Of a DNA stretch of 64,000 bases, positions 43,914-52,722 are shown in pieces. A program made the position numbers and the translations under genes. Under the pieces are notes generated by a model that saw nothing but the letters and a program-made list of their open reading frames with translations, was not told where the DNA came from and searched no databases. Source of the DNA: an uncultured Bacilli bacterium (GTDB lineage: Bacteria > Bacillota_I > Bacilli_A > RF39 > UBA660); NCBI GenBank assembly GCA_934100165.1, contig CAKOPN010000002.1:1-64000 (forward strand), in the 5' to 3' direction. The first letter of the stretch is position 1; each line of letters starts with the position of its first letter.

Positions 43914-44759
43914 ATGATTCATAAAATGAGATTACATAATGAGCCATTTGAGCTTATTGCAAACGGTACAAAAACATTTGAACTTAGATTAAACGATGAG
44001 AAAAGAAGAAATATTAAAGTTGGAGATATTATTGAGTTTGAAAATAGAATTACTCATGATAGAATAGAAACTTCAGTTGTGTCTTTGGATACTTATGACA
44101 GTTTTGAGGAACTTTATAAACATTATGATAAGGTTTCTATGGGTTATGGTTTGGATGAAGATGCTAAACCTTCTGATATGGAACTTTATTATTCAAAGGA
44201 AGAGCAAACAAAATATGGAGTTTTAGCTATAGGAATAAAACTTTTAACTGAAAAAGTTAAGGAAATTGTATATAATTCCAATAATATATTATTAGAAGAT
44301 GTTAATAATGTAGTAAGACGTGCAAAAATTTTGATAGAAAATACAAAAGGGGAAATATTAACATGCTTTTGTCATAATAATTACTTTTTTACTGGTGGGC
44401 ATGTTGAAGATGAGGAAACTGATAAAGAATGTTTAGAAAGAGAGATTTTAGAAGAAACAGGTTCTTCTTTACCACTTGATGATACTAAACTTTTTATGAG
44501 TATAAGATATTTTAATAAAGACTATCCTAATGTAGGGGATTTATCATTATATATTACCAATTATTATGTAATAAAAAATGATTTTGTCCCAGATCTTGGA
44601 AATGTTTATTTAACTGATGATGAGAAAAATGGTGAATTTAAGCTTGTTTATATTCCAAAAAGTGATATTATATCTATTTTGGAGGAATCACTTGCAACTG
44701 CAACTAGGAAAAATCCGGTAAAAGATACTATAGAGGTATTAAAAGAATACCTAAAATAA
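43914..44759 (+). CDS. ASCH-domain and Nudix hydrolase fusion
   Basis: A 281-residue two-domain protein. Residues 1-112 are an ASCH domain (MRLHNEPFELIANGTKTFELR, DIIEFENR), a PUA-like fold linked to RNA or nucleotide binding. Residues about 125-281 are a Nudix hydrolase with the full box GHVEDEE, seven residues, REILEETGS. It may process modified nucleotides or RNA ends. GAGGAGG precedes the ATG, 20 bases after the Dam-type gene, so the two are probably cotranscribed. Confidence 0.85.
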   Translation: MIHKMRLHNEPFELIANGTKTFELRLNDEKRRNIKVGDIIEFENRITHDRIETSVVSLDTYDSFEELYKHYDKVSMGYGLDEDAKPSDMELYYSKEEQTKYGVLAIGIKLLTEKVKEIVYNSNNILLEDVNNVVRRAKILIENTKGEILTCFCHNNYFFTGGHVEDEETDKECLEREILEETGSSLPLDDTKLFMSIRYFNKDYPNVGDLSLYITNYYVIKNDFVPDLGNVYLTDDEKNGEFKLVYIPKSDIISILEESLATATRKNPVKDTIEVLKEYLK

Positions 44760-44846
44760 CTTGACAGTTGCTTATTGTAAAGTTTTGTCTAAACTGTTGA
44801 AGTGACAACTCTTATAGTGTATTCTTTAAATAGGGAAGGTGATAGA

Positions 44847-45056
44847 GTGATATATCCATCAATCGATAAACTTTTAAATATTGTGGATTCAAAATATGAA
44901 CTTGTTCATATTGCTGCTAGAAGAAGCAAGGAGATGACTTTAACTGGACACTTTCAAATGCCTATCAACAAATATGTATCCAAAAAGAATATAGGTAGAG
45001 CACTTGAAGAAGTAGCAGAAGGATATATAAAAGTAAGAAAAAATGAGACGGAATAA
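44847..45056 (+). CDS. rpoZ: RNA polymerase omega subunit
   Basis: A 69-residue omega subunit, which helps assemble RNA polymerase. It shows YPSIDKLLNIVDSKYELV, AARRSKEM and KNIGRALEEVAEG. The GTG start is chosen because GGGAAGGTGA lies 8 bases upstream and because family members begin right at the YPSIDKL motif; the longer frame from 44802 adds 15 unmatched residues. It is followed closely by recX. Confidence 0.9.
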   Translation: MIYPSIDKLLNIVDSKYELVHIAARRSKEMTLTGHFQMPINKYVSKKNIGRALEEVAEGYIKVRKNETE

Positions 45057-45090
45057 GACGTCTTTTTCTTATAGAAGGAGGTTTTAATTT

Positions 45091-45843
45091 TTGAATATAA
45101 ATAAATTTGTTAAAAAGAAAAATGGTATGTACAGTATATTTCTAGAAGATGGTGATGTGCTAGTTGTACATGAAGATTTGATTTTAAAATATGATTTATT
45201 ACTTACAAAAAAAATTAGTGATGAAGACAAAGAAAAGATTCTTGCAGAAAACCTTAATTATATAGCATATTCTCTAGCTATTAAATATATAACAGTTAGA
45301 CAAAGAAGTAGAAAAGAAATTATAAAATATTTAAGCGATAAAAATGTTGACAAAGATATTATTGATAAAACTGTTTCACTTTTAGAAAAGCAAAAGTATA
45401 TAAATGATGATTTTTTTGCTGAGTCATTTATAAATGATAAAATTTTGCTAAGTCTTGATGGACCATATAAAGTTAAAAAAATGTTGTTAGAAGAGGGAAT
45501 AAGTGAAAATATTATAGATAACAAACTTATTAAGTTTACAGATTCACTATGTTCCGAAAGAATAAAAAAAGTAGCAACCAAAATGATTGCTACTAATAGA
45601 AATAAAAGTACGCAAGTATTAAAAAATAAAATGGTTAATTATTTGTGTACTCTAGGATACGATAGATCACTTATACTATCAGTTTTAAATACTCTTTCAT
45701 TTAACTCAGATAAAGACATATACAAAAAAGAGTATGATAAAGTATATAAAAGACTTTCAAGAAAATATTCTGGAAGTGAGCTAGAGTATAAAGTTAAGCA
45801 AAAAATGTATGCTTTAGGTTTTACAAATAATTCATTTGACTAG
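45091..45843 (+). CDS. recX: RecX-family regulator of RecA
   Basis: A 250-residue all-helical protein that modulates RecA filaments. The RecX repeats are visible: AIKYITVRQRSRKEIIKYL, NDDFFAESFINDKI with GPYKVKKMLLEEGI, and YKRLSRKYSG. A TTG start has AGGAGG upstream. Length fits Firmicutes RecX (about 260). Confidence 0.9.
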   Translation: MNINKFVKKKNGMYSIFLEDGDVLVVHEDLILKYDLLLTKKISDEDKEKILAENLNYIAYSLAIKYITVRQRSRKEIIKYLSDKNVDKDIIDKTVSLLEKQKYINDDFFAESFINDKILLSLDGPYKVKKMLLEEGISENIIDNKLIKFTDSLCSERIKKVATKMIATNRNKSTQVLKNKMVNYLCTLGYDRSLILSVLNTLSFNSDKDIYKKEYDKVYKRLSRKYSGSELEYKVKQKMYALGFTNNSFD

Positions 45844-45845
45844 AA

Positions 45846-45872
45846 AAAAACTCCTTTAATGGAGTTTTATTT
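45846..45872. terminator. Bidirectional terminator between recX and prsA
   Basis: AAACTCC/GGAGTTT stem with A and T tracts on the two sides. It covers the end of prsA. Confidence 0.8.
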
Positions 45873-46844
45873 AGTTACATTATATACATAATTTTCGTAT
45901 TGTTTTTTAAGTTCTTTGTCTTCAATTGTCATTCCAGCTTTTTCTCTTGTTTTGATTAAAGCTTTATAACTTAACTTAGAATTTGCATTTAACTTTTCTT
46001 CTGCAAGTGTTTCTATAATTTCATCTTTAACACTTTCTAATGCTGGTTTTTCTTTTTGTTCAGTTTTTAAAATTATATGATATCCATATTGAGTTTTTAC
46101 TGGTTCTTTTGTATATTCCCCAACATTAAGTTTTAATGCTGCTTCGAAGAATTCATCAGCCATGTCACCACGGTTAAATTCTCCAACATCTCCACCTTTA
46201 TCAGCGCTTCCATCTTTAGAATATTCTTTTGCTAATGTAGCAAAATCTTCACCATTATTTAATTTAGTGATAACTTCTTTTGCTGTTTCAAGTGCTTTGT
46301 TTTCAGCTTCTTTCTTTTCTTCGTCTGTAGCACCATCTTTGTAATCTGCTGTTATTAGAATATGACTTGCTTTTATATTACCAACAGTTTTATCTTTGTA
46401 ATAATCATTTATTTCACTTTCAGTTACTGTTTCTTTTACATAATCATTTATAGCTTGTTTTCTTTTATAATCTAATGCGAAAACATCTTTTAATTCATCA
46501 GTAGTAGAAACACCATAATTTGATTGAATAAAGCTTTCAAATGTTGAGTATTGTTGATAATAGTAATAATTATAATAAGTTTGAGCTTGAGTTAATGCAT
46601 TTTCAATATAAGTTTTTTCTTCATCTGTTGATTCGTATTTATCATTTAAAATTTTTCTGTCCATCATGTCAATTAAAACACTAAGAGCATATCTATCTTT
46701 CATTTCTTCATATAGATCATCTACTGAAATTGCACCATTATCAAGACTTATTACAGCTTCTTGTCCATTTTCAAGTTTAGGTACTTTTCCACAACCAGTT
46801 ACAAGCATTAACACTAATAACATACTTACTACTAACTTTTTCAT
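45867..46844 (-). CDS. prsA: Foldase lipoprotein PrsA (parvulin-type PPIase)
   Basis: A 325-residue extracytoplasmic lipoprotein that helps secreted proteins fold. The lipobox is VTGC at residues 16-19. The parvulin domain (about 155-250) has ASHILI, EDFATLAKEYSKD, GGDVGEFNRG, EAALKLNVGE and TQYGYHIIL. Helical chaperone regions flank it. Single gene on the minus strand. It would serve the secretion and surface systems in this window. Confidence 0.95.
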   Translation of the reverse strand: MKKLVVSMLLVLMLVTGCGKVPKLENGQEAVISLDNGAISVDDLYEEMKDRYALSVLIDMMDRKILNDKYESTDEEKTYIENALTQAQTYYNYYYYQQYSTFESFIQSNYGVSTTDELKDVFALDYKRKQAINDYVKETVTESEINDYYKDKTVGNIKASHILITADYKDGATDEEKKEAENKALETAKEVITKLNNGEDFATLAKEYSKDGSADKGGDVGEFNRGDMADEFFEAALKLNVGEYTKEPVKTQYGYHIILKTEQKEKPALESVKDEIIETLAEEKLNANSKLSYKALIKTREKAGMTIEDKELKKQYENYVYNVTK

Positions 46845-46933
46845 ACTGTTCTCCTTTCAAAAGTAACAATACTATAATAACAAATATTGTAAAAATTAAC
46901 AATTGTTTTAGAAAAATTTCACAATTGTCACGA

Positions 46934-46960
46934 ACCTTTTTTCAGTTATTCCATAAAATA
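46934..46960 (+). promoter_or_regulatory. Sigma-K-like promoter of the small membrane protein genes
   Basis: AC, 16 bases, CATAAAATA, about 30 bases before the first small open frame. Confidence 0.55.
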
Positions 46961-46991
46961 AGGTGAGTAATAAAAAAAGGAGGGCTAAATT

Positions 46992-47072
46992 ATGGGTAAT
47001 TGTGTTTCATCATCTGCTATTGTTTTAGTACTATTCATTTTACTAGTAATAATTCTAGGTGCCTATATATAA
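46992..47072 (+). CDS. YjcZ-like small sporulation membrane protein
   Basis: A 26-residue peptide: short polar start with one Cys (MGNCVSSS), then a single membrane helix (AIVLVLFILLVIILGAYI). This is the layout of YjcZ-type small spore proteins. AAAGGAGGGC lies upstream. Too short for usual gene finders. A sigma-K-like promoter precedes it. Confidence 0.65.
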   Translation: MGNCVSSSAIVLVLFILLVIILGAYI

Positions 47073-47087
47073 GGAGGTGAATTAACC

Positions 47088-47195
47088 TTGCAGAATTCTC
47101 AAAACAATTGTCAAAGAAGTAATAACGGTTATGTTGTTATAATAGTAATCTACATATTGTTAGCAATTATTGTAGGTGGATTTATTTCATATTAG
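47088..47195 (+). CDS. Second small single-span membrane protein
   Basis: A 35-residue peptide with a polar Asn/Gln-rich start (QNSQNNCQRSNNG) and a single membrane helix (YVVIIVIYILLAIIVGGFI). It has a TTG start with a perfect AAGGAGGTGA site whose first bases overlap the previous stop. It is cotranscribed with the YjcZ-like gene and likely has a related role in the spore envelope. Confidence 0.6.
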   Translation: MQNSQNNCQRSNNGYVVIIVIYILLAIIVGGFISY

Positions 47196-47218
47196 CAAGA
47201 TGCAAGTCTTGCTTTTTT
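47194..47218 (+). terminator. Terminator of the small membrane protein pair
   Basis: GCAAGA/TCTTGC stem with six-base loop and six T; it overlaps the stop codon. Confidence 0.85.
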
Positions 47219-47279
47219 AATGCCTTGTAAATAAATCTTTACTGTGCTAGAATATAGATCACCTAAAGGAGATAATGAT

Positions 47280-48050
47280 ATGAACAATATAAATGATAAA
47301 TATAAATTACTTAATTCTGGTATAGAAAAGGAAAAGATACTTAGAAGAAAGATTTTAGAAAAAATGGTCAGTGATAAAAATGCTAATGTAGGCATATATC
47401 AAGATGTTTATAATTGTGTCTTTGCAAAGAATGAAACTCTTGTAAATGATCTTGCAGACTCACTTACTTTAAATAGTGAATTTGTTGATTATGATTTAGA
47501 TCAAAATGATACTTATTTCTTAAGAGAAATGGTTAAAGATGCGTATGCAAGAGAATTTGGAGGATTAAGTGTTAGAGAACTTGCAGTAAATAATGCTGTT
47601 CATTCTGTAAAATGTGAACATGATATGATTTTACTTGAGATGGCAGTTAAATATTTAAAAGAAAATAATGTTTCAGAAAATGATAAAAATAAACTTTTAG
47701 ATTCACTTACAGAGTTCTTTACTAACAGTGACTCTGTTAGATGTTATTTAGCAGGTGATGATATTGGTGCAATTATGCATACTACTATGTCTGTTCCAGC
47801 TTTTGTTGATAACAAGAAAATTTCATTGTTATATACTGATATGATGATTGAAGATGGTGAAAAAGATCCTTCATTGTTTGGGACACTTTTGATAGCTTCT
47901 GCTATAGAAGAAAGAAGAAGAAATGGTATTGATACAAAAGAATTTCTTGAATCTAAAGATGAAAAAATGAAAAATGCCGGTGATATAGCAACTGAATATG
48001 CTAATAGTTTGCAAAAAGAAAAAGCTAAATCTTTGGTTAAAGTAAATTAA
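47280..48050 (+). CDS. Hypothetical helical protein, paralogue A
   Basis: A 256-residue soluble, acidic, mostly helical protein that I do not recognise. Its N-terminus (KEKILRRKILEKM) and C-terminal segment (FGTLLIASAIEERRRNG, NAGDIATEYANSL) match the next gene in order and spacing, so the two are diverged duplicates. The ATG with AAGGAGA is chosen; the frame runs 36 bases further upstream. No signal or membrane span. Confidence 0.6.
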   Translation: MNNINDKYKLLNSGIEKEKILRRKILEKMVSDKNANVGIYQDVYNCVFAKNETLVNDLADSLTLNSEFVDYDLDQNDTYFLREMVKDAYAREFGGLSVRELAVNNAVHSVKCEHDMILLEMAVKYLKENNVSENDKNKLLDSLTEFFTNSDSVRCYLAGDDIGAIMHTTMSVPAFVDNKKISLLYTDMMIEDGEKDPSLFGTLLIASAIEERRRNGIDTKEFLESKDEKMKNAGDIATEYANSLQKEKAKSLVKVN

Positions 48051-48079
48051 CACTTTTGTAGATTTTGTGGGGTAATGGT

Positions 48080-48985
48080 ATGGAAATATATGATGTATAT
48101 GATAAGGGAATTGCAAGTGTCAGAAAAGAAAAAATTCTTGGTGAAAAAATAATTAGAGCATATTATGACCATGATAATGCTTTTCTTAGTATGTACCTTG
48201 ATAAATACAAAGAACTTTTTGCACAATCAAATAAATATATTATGGATATTGTAAATTGTGATAATAGTGAAAGTATAGATAGTGAAGAGCAAAAAAATGT
48301 GTTTGAAGAAAAATATGGGGAATACGTTACTTTTTTTGAATATTTAGTTCATATTTTTCATTATGTAAAAGACATTAAAGAGTCTAACCAAGAAGATGTT
48401 GTAGCAATAGATGGCTCTATGCTTGGAGATATAAGCCGTATTATTTATTTGGATATGGTTGATTACTATTTGAATAATAGGGAAATTGAATTTGATGAGA
48501 AAAAAGATTTGCTTAAAAAGTTTCAGAGTGTAATTTCTGTTGATTATTTGACTAGACTATTTTTGGCTTATGGTATGGATGCTATAAAAGAAGTGGATTC
48601 AAGTCTTAATATTGATCAAAAAGCATTGGAGTTTATGTGCCATTTCCCTTTCGAATTAACTATGGTTCAACTTTGTAAATCATTTGATGACAAAATAGAA
48701 AAAGAGGAAAAAGCAGAACTTGAATCGATGATAGACAAGGAAAAAGTTTCCGATGAGACTATGGATGAGCTTAAAGAAGCTAATTATTCTTATTTTGACA
48801 ACTTGCTTGGTGTTGCTTCTGTTGCTGAATGCAGAAGGATTAAGGGACTTCCTCCAATCTCTGAATGTTACAGTGTTAAAGAGCCATATAATGAAGCACT
48901 TGCAGAAGCTGAGAATATTGCACTCGATTATGTTTTAGCAAAGAAACTTAAAAAGGAAAATATTTCTAAGCCAATATGCCTTTAA
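48080..48985 (+). CDS. Hypothetical helical protein, paralogue B
   Basis: A 301-residue relative of the preceding protein: RKEKILGEKIIRAYY at the start and LLGVASVAECRRIKG with EAENIALDYVLAKKL at the end line up with paralogue A. The middle (residues 60-220) is longer and differs. Acidic and helical, no known motif. The ribosome site is weak (TGGGGTAATGG). Cotranscribed with paralogue A. Confidence 0.58.
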   Translation: MEIYDVYDKGIASVRKEKILGEKIIRAYYDHDNAFLSMYLDKYKELFAQSNKYIMDIVNCDNSESIDSEEQKNVFEEKYGEYVTFFEYLVHIFHYVKDIKESNQEDVVAIDGSMLGDISRIIYLDMVDYYLNNREIEFDEKKDLLKKFQSVISVDYLTRLFLAYGMDAIKEVDSSLNIDQKALEFMCHFPFELTMVQLCKSFDDKIEKEEKAELESMIDKEKVSDETMDELKEANYSYFDNLLGVASVAECRRIKGLPPISECYSVKEPYNEALAEAENIALDYVLAKKLKKENISKPICL

Positions 48986-49008
48986 AGGAAAAAAATATAA
49001 AAACAAAA

Positions 49009-49044
49009 AGAAGTATTCAATCTTTTATTTGGTTAAATACTTCT
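49009..49044. terminator. Bidirectional terminator
   Basis: AGAAGTATT/AATACTTCT stem around the stop codon of the HIT gene, with T-rich tails on both strands. Confidence 0.65.
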
Positions 49045-49409
49045 TTTACTTCTTTTAGTATTTCTTTATTTGATAACTGTTTAACGTCATCATTTTTATA
49101 TCTTGGTATTAGATGTACATGATAATGTTTTATTTCTTGCCCATAAAAATTATTTTGTACAAGAGTTAGTCCGTCAATATTTAGCTTTTCTTTTAATACA
49201 TTATAAATTTCTTTACTAATTTTATGTATATGAGATAATGTTTTATCGTCAAGGTCTAACATATTTTCTATGTGTTTCTTTGGTACAATTAAAGTATCAC
49301 CATTTGTAGTAGGATTTATATCTAAGAATACCTTAACAACATCATCTTCATATATTGTCATGCTAGGAATTTCACCTTTTATTATTTTACAAAAAATACA
49401 ATTTTCCAT
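49017..49409 (-). CDS. HIT-family nucleotide hydrolase/transferase
   Basis: A 130-residue histidine-triad protein. It has the family N-terminus CIFCKIIKGEIPS, a central NPTTNGDTLIVPKKH and the catalytic triad HYHVHLIPRY. HIT proteins cleave nucleoside phosphoramidates or AMP-lysine-type substrates. The ATG is chosen with AAAGGATG 12 bases upstream; an upstream ATG overlaps that site. Minus strand, divergent from the suf operon. Confidence 0.92.
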   Translation of the reverse strand: MENCIFCKIIKGEIPSMTIYEDDVVKVFLDINPTTNGDTLIVPKKHIENMLDLDDKTLSHIHKISKEIYNVLKEKLNIDGLTLVQNNFYGQEIKHYHVHLIPRYKNDDVKQLSNKEILKEVKEVFNQIKD

Positions 49410-49442
49410 AATTATTAACATCCTTTCAATAAATATTTTACC

Positions 49443-49471
49443 AAAAAAATGAAAATGCTTAAAGCATTTTC
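49443..49471 (-). terminator. Terminator-like hairpin ahead of the HIT gene
   Basis: On the minus strand GAAAATGC/GCATTTTC, a perfect stem with ATTTTTTT after it, 35 bases before the HIT start. It could attenuate HIT transcription or stop a transcript from the suf promoter region. No matching aptamer is obvious. Confidence 0.5.
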
Positions 49472-49564
49472 GGGTGAATTCAGCAATATCATTATTATTT
49501 TGTTTTTTCTGTCTGTTTTTTATACAAACTTTTTTACTAAATTGATAATTTATTCATATTTTTG

Positions 49565-49573
49565 TGGTATAAT
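49565..49573 (+). promoter_or_regulatory. Extended -10 promoter of the suf operon
   Basis: TGGTATAAT, 22 bases before the sufC start; a TTGATA lies 20 bases before the TATAAT, a poor spacing. Confidence 0.5.
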
Positions 49574-49595
49574 AACACCTAGGTGAGGTGGTTTC

Positions 49596-50354
49596 ATGTT
49601 TAAAGTAGAAAACCTAAATGTAAAAGTTGGCGATAAAAAGATATTAAATGACTTTAATATAGATATTAAACCTGGTGAAATTCATGCAATAATGGGACCA
49701 AATGGAACAGGAAAATCAACACTTTCAAAAGTTATAATGGGAAGTAAAAGTTATGAAGTTGAATCTGGTAATATTATATTTGATGGTGAAAGTATAAATA
49801 ACCTTGAAACTGATGAAAGAGCTAGAAAAGGTATATTCTTATCTATGCAGAATCCAATTAGTATTGAAGGAGTTCAAAATAGCGAGTTTTTAAAAACAGC
49901 TCTTAATGAAAGAAGAGATACACCTATTAGCCTTTATGAATTTATTAAAGTTTTAGATCAAAAAGTAAAAGAACTTGATATGAATGAAGATATGATTCAT
50001 AGGGCAATAAATGTTGGTGCAAGTGGTGGCGAAAGAAAGAAAAACGAAATATTACAAATGGAACTTTTAGAGCCAAAGTTTATCATACTTGATGAAATTG
50101 ATTCTGGGCTTGATGTTGACAGCTTACGTAGTGTGTGTGTTGCTATCAATTCTTATTTAGAAAGAAACCCTGACACAATGGTTTTGATAATTACTCATTA
50201 TCCTAGAATTTTGGAGTATATTAAACCTAAATATGTACATATGATGGTTGGTGGTAAAATAGTTAAGACAGGTGACTATAATTTTGCTTTAGAAATAGAA
50301 AAAAATGGTTATTCTGATACATTTAATATAAGTGAGAATAAAGTTTATGAATAA
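49596..50354 (+). CDS. sufC: Fe-S assembly ATPase SufC
   Basis: A 252-residue ABC ATPase of the SUF iron-sulfur assembly complex SufBCD. Walker A is GPNGTGKST, the signature is ASGGERKKNE (the SufC variant), Walker B is FIILDEID with SGLDVD. GAGGTGG precedes the ATG. First gene of sufCDSUB. Confidence 0.97.
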   Translation: MFKVENLNVKVGDKKILNDFNIDIKPGEIHAIMGPNGTGKSTLSKVIMGSKSYEVESGNIIFDGESINNLETDERARKGIFLSMQNPISIEGVQNSEFLKTALNERRDTPISLYEFIKVLDQKVKELDMNEDMIHRAINVGASGGERKKNEILQMELLEPKFIILDEIDSGLDVDSLRSVCVAINSYLERNPDTMVLIITHYPRILEYIKPKYVHMMVGGKIVKTGDYNFALEIEKNGYSDTFNISENKVYE

Positions 50355-51054
50355 ATTAGTAATAGATAACGATGTTGTTAACAAGCACATTTTGATAGAT
50401 GAAGATGCTGATATAGAAATCAATCTTATAGATGTGTCAAGAAATATCAAGATAGAACTTATGCCAGGAGTTTGCTTGCGAGTTTTTGATAAAAGCCAGA
50501 ATACAAAAAATATTATAGAATATGCAGTTAATCAAAAATGTAAAGTTTTTGTAAATAAATTGTCAATTGATAGTAGTGATGATATAACACTTAATTTGAA
50601 TGGTGAAGGTTCATCTGTCACATTCAATACCAGCATTATCAATTACAAAGATAATGAATTTAGAGAAGTAATTAACCATAATGTTCCAAAATGTGAAAGT
50701 AAGATTAGAAATCATGCGATAAATGTTAAAGATAATACATTTAAATTTATTGTAGATGGTGTTGTGAAAAAAGATAGCGCCAAAACAACTTTTAAACAAG
50801 ACAATAAAATTATCAACTTAAACAGTGGAAAAAGTTTTATTCTACCTAACTTAATTGTGGATAATGATGATATAGAAGCAAGTCATTCAGCTTACATTGG
50901 TTCATTTGATTTAGATAGTAAATTTTATATGATGACACGTGGTATTGACGAGAAAACTTGTGATATACTTTTAATGAAAGCATTCCTTTTAAACAATATG
51001 AATTTAGATGAGAAAGAAAAATCAGTGTTTGAATCAATGATAGAAAATATTTAA
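50347..51054 (+). CDS. sufD: Fe-S assembly protein SufD (short form)
   Basis: A 235-residue SufB/SufD-family beta-helix protein, partner of SufB and SufC. The C-terminal half shows the family pattern: VKKDSAKTTFKQDNKII, LPNLIVDNDDIEASHSAYIG and FYMMTRGIDEKTCDILLMKAF. It is much shorter than usual SufD (about 430) because the N-terminal helical part is reduced. Its ATG overlaps the end of sufC by 8 bases. Confidence 0.88.
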   Translation: MNKLVIDNDVVNKHILIDEDADIEINLIDVSRNIKIELMPGVCLRVFDKSQNTKNIIEYAVNQKCKVFVNKLSIDSSDDITLNLNGEGSSVTFNTSIINYKDNEFREVINHNVPKCESKIRNHAINVKDNTFKFIVDGVVKKDSAKTTFKQDNKIINLNSGKSFILPNLIVDNDDIEASHSAYIGSFDLDSKFYMMTRGIDEKTCDILLMKAFLLNNMNLDEKEKSVFESMIENI

Positions 51055-51072
51055 CTGACAGGAGGTGATAAT

Positions 51073-52269
51073 TTGAATAGAGAAGATTTTGAAATTTTTA
51101 AAGATGGACTTATTTATTTAGATAATGCCGCTACTACGATGAAACCAAACGTAGTAGTTAACTCTGTTGTAGATTATTATACAAAATATACTGCCAATGC
51201 TCATAGAGGCGACTATGATAATAGCTTGAAAGTTGATAATGAATATGAAGGCGCAAGAGAAAAGGTTAGAAAATTCATAAATGCTGATAGTGTTAATGAA
51301 GTTATTTTTACTAAAGGTTCAACTGAATCATTTAATATGATAGTGTTTGGTTTTATGTCAGGATTTTTAAAAGAAGATGATGAGGTAATACTTAATAAAG
51401 GTGAACATGCTTCAAATATTTTGCCTTGGGTAGCATTAAGTAAAAAGATAGGTTTTAAAATAAAGTATGCAAAATTAAACGATAATTATGAACTTAGTGT
51501 GGAAAGTATAGAAAATGAGATTACTCCTAAGACTAAAGTAATATCTTTAGCACATATTACTAATGCTATTGGTGATATAAGAGATATTGAAAAGGTAGGT
51601 AATATATGTAAAGAAAAAAACATATTATTTGTACTTGATGCAACACAAAGTATTGGTCACATAAAAATGGATGTAAAAAAATATAATATAAGTTTTATGG
51701 GATTTTCAGCACATAAAATGCTAGGGCCAACAGGAGTTGGTGTATTATATGGGAAGGAAGAACTTCTTGAACAACTTGTACCAATGGAATATGGTGGTGG
51801 AATGAACATTGCCTTTTCTAGTGATGGGGAATATACTTTGAAAGAACTTCCTTTTAGACTTGAAGCGGGTACTAGAAATATTGCTGGTGTAATAGGACTT
51901 GGAAGTGCCATTGATTATCTTGAAAATATTGGTATGGACAAAATACATGATTATGAAAGAGAACTTAAAAAGTATTTAATAAGTAGAATGGAAGAAGTTC
52001 CTAACATTAAGATTTATAATAAAAATGTAGAAAGTGGTGTTTTACTTTTCAATGTTGGAAAATACTTTAGCCAAGATGTTGCTATTTATTTAAATCAGTT
52101 TAAAATATGTATAAGGGCAGGTAATCATTGCGCTAAAATGTTGGAGGAAGTTATTTGTGATACAAATACTTGTAGAGCAAGTTTGTATTTTTATAACACT
52201 AAACATGATATAGATGTACTTGTAGATGCACTTAAAGATCAAGATAAAATTTTAGATACACTTGTATAA
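51073..52269 (+). CDS. sufS: Cysteine desulfurase SufS
   Basis: A 398-residue PLP enzyme that takes sulfur from cysteine for Fe-S clusters. It has LDNAATTMKP, the PLP Lys in FSAHKMLGPTGVG, and the active-site Cys in RAGNHCAK. TTG start with CAGGAGGTGATAA upstream. Works with SufU next door, which accepts the sulfur. Confidence 0.96.
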   Translation: MNREDFEIFKDGLIYLDNAATTMKPNVVVNSVVDYYTKYTANAHRGDYDNSLKVDNEYEGAREKVRKFINADSVNEVIFTKGSTESFNMIVFGFMSGFLKEDDEVILNKGEHASNILPWVALSKKIGFKIKYAKLNDNYELSVESIENEITPKTKVISLAHITNAIGDIRDIEKVGNICKEKNILFVLDATQSIGHIKMDVKKYNISFMGFSAHKMLGPTGVGVLYGKEELLEQLVPMEYGGGMNIAFSSDGEYTLKELPFRLEAGTRNIAGVIGLGSAIDYLENIGMDKIHDYERELKKYLISRMEEVPNIKIYNKNVESGVLLFNVGKYFSQDVAIYLNQFKICIRAGNHCAKMLEEVICDTNTCRASLYFYNTKHDIDVLVDALKDQDKILDTLV

Positions 52270-52285
52270 GTAAAGGAGAATAAAA

Positions 52286-52711
52286 ATGGATAGTAAGTTA
52301 AAAAGGGACATTATGTTAGACAATTATAATAATCCTGCTAATAGAGGATTACCAAATGATGATAGTTATACGAAAATGAACTCTAGAAATGAGTCATGTG
52401 TCGATAACATAACAGTTGCTTTAAAAGAAGAAAATGGTGTGATAGAAGATGTGAAGTTTGATGGAGAAGCTTGTGCTATTTGTACATCAGCATCCTCTGT
52501 TATGACTAAAGAATTAAAAGGAAAAACAAAAGAAGAAGCAGAAGAGATTATTGAGAATTATGAGAGAATGATAAATGAACTTCCTTATGATGAAAAACTT
52601 CTTGGTGAATTAAATATATATAATGAAGTATATAAACAACCAAGTAGAAAAAGATGTGCACTTCTTCCAATGAATGCTGCTAAAAAGATATTAGAAAATA
52701 AAGAAAAATAG
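52286..52711 (+). CDS. sufU: SufU sulfur-transfer/scaffold protein
   Basis: A 141-residue IscU-like protein. The zinc/sulfur ligands are in NESCVD, GEACAICTSASS and KRCALLP, the SufU pattern. It accepts sulfur from SufS. AAAGGAGA lies upstream. Confidence 0.95.
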   Translation: MDSKLKRDIMLDNYNNPANRGLPNDDSYTKMNSRNESCVDNITVALKEENGVIEDVKFDGEACAICTSASSVMTKELKGKTKEEAEEIIENYERMINELPYDEKLLGELNIYNEVYKQPSRKRCALLPMNAAKKILENKEK

Positions 52712-52722
52712 AAAGGGGCTTG

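Noticed and set aside
44760..44846. TTGACA at 44760 as an rpoZ promoter
   Set aside because: No acceptable -10 at 16-18 bases.
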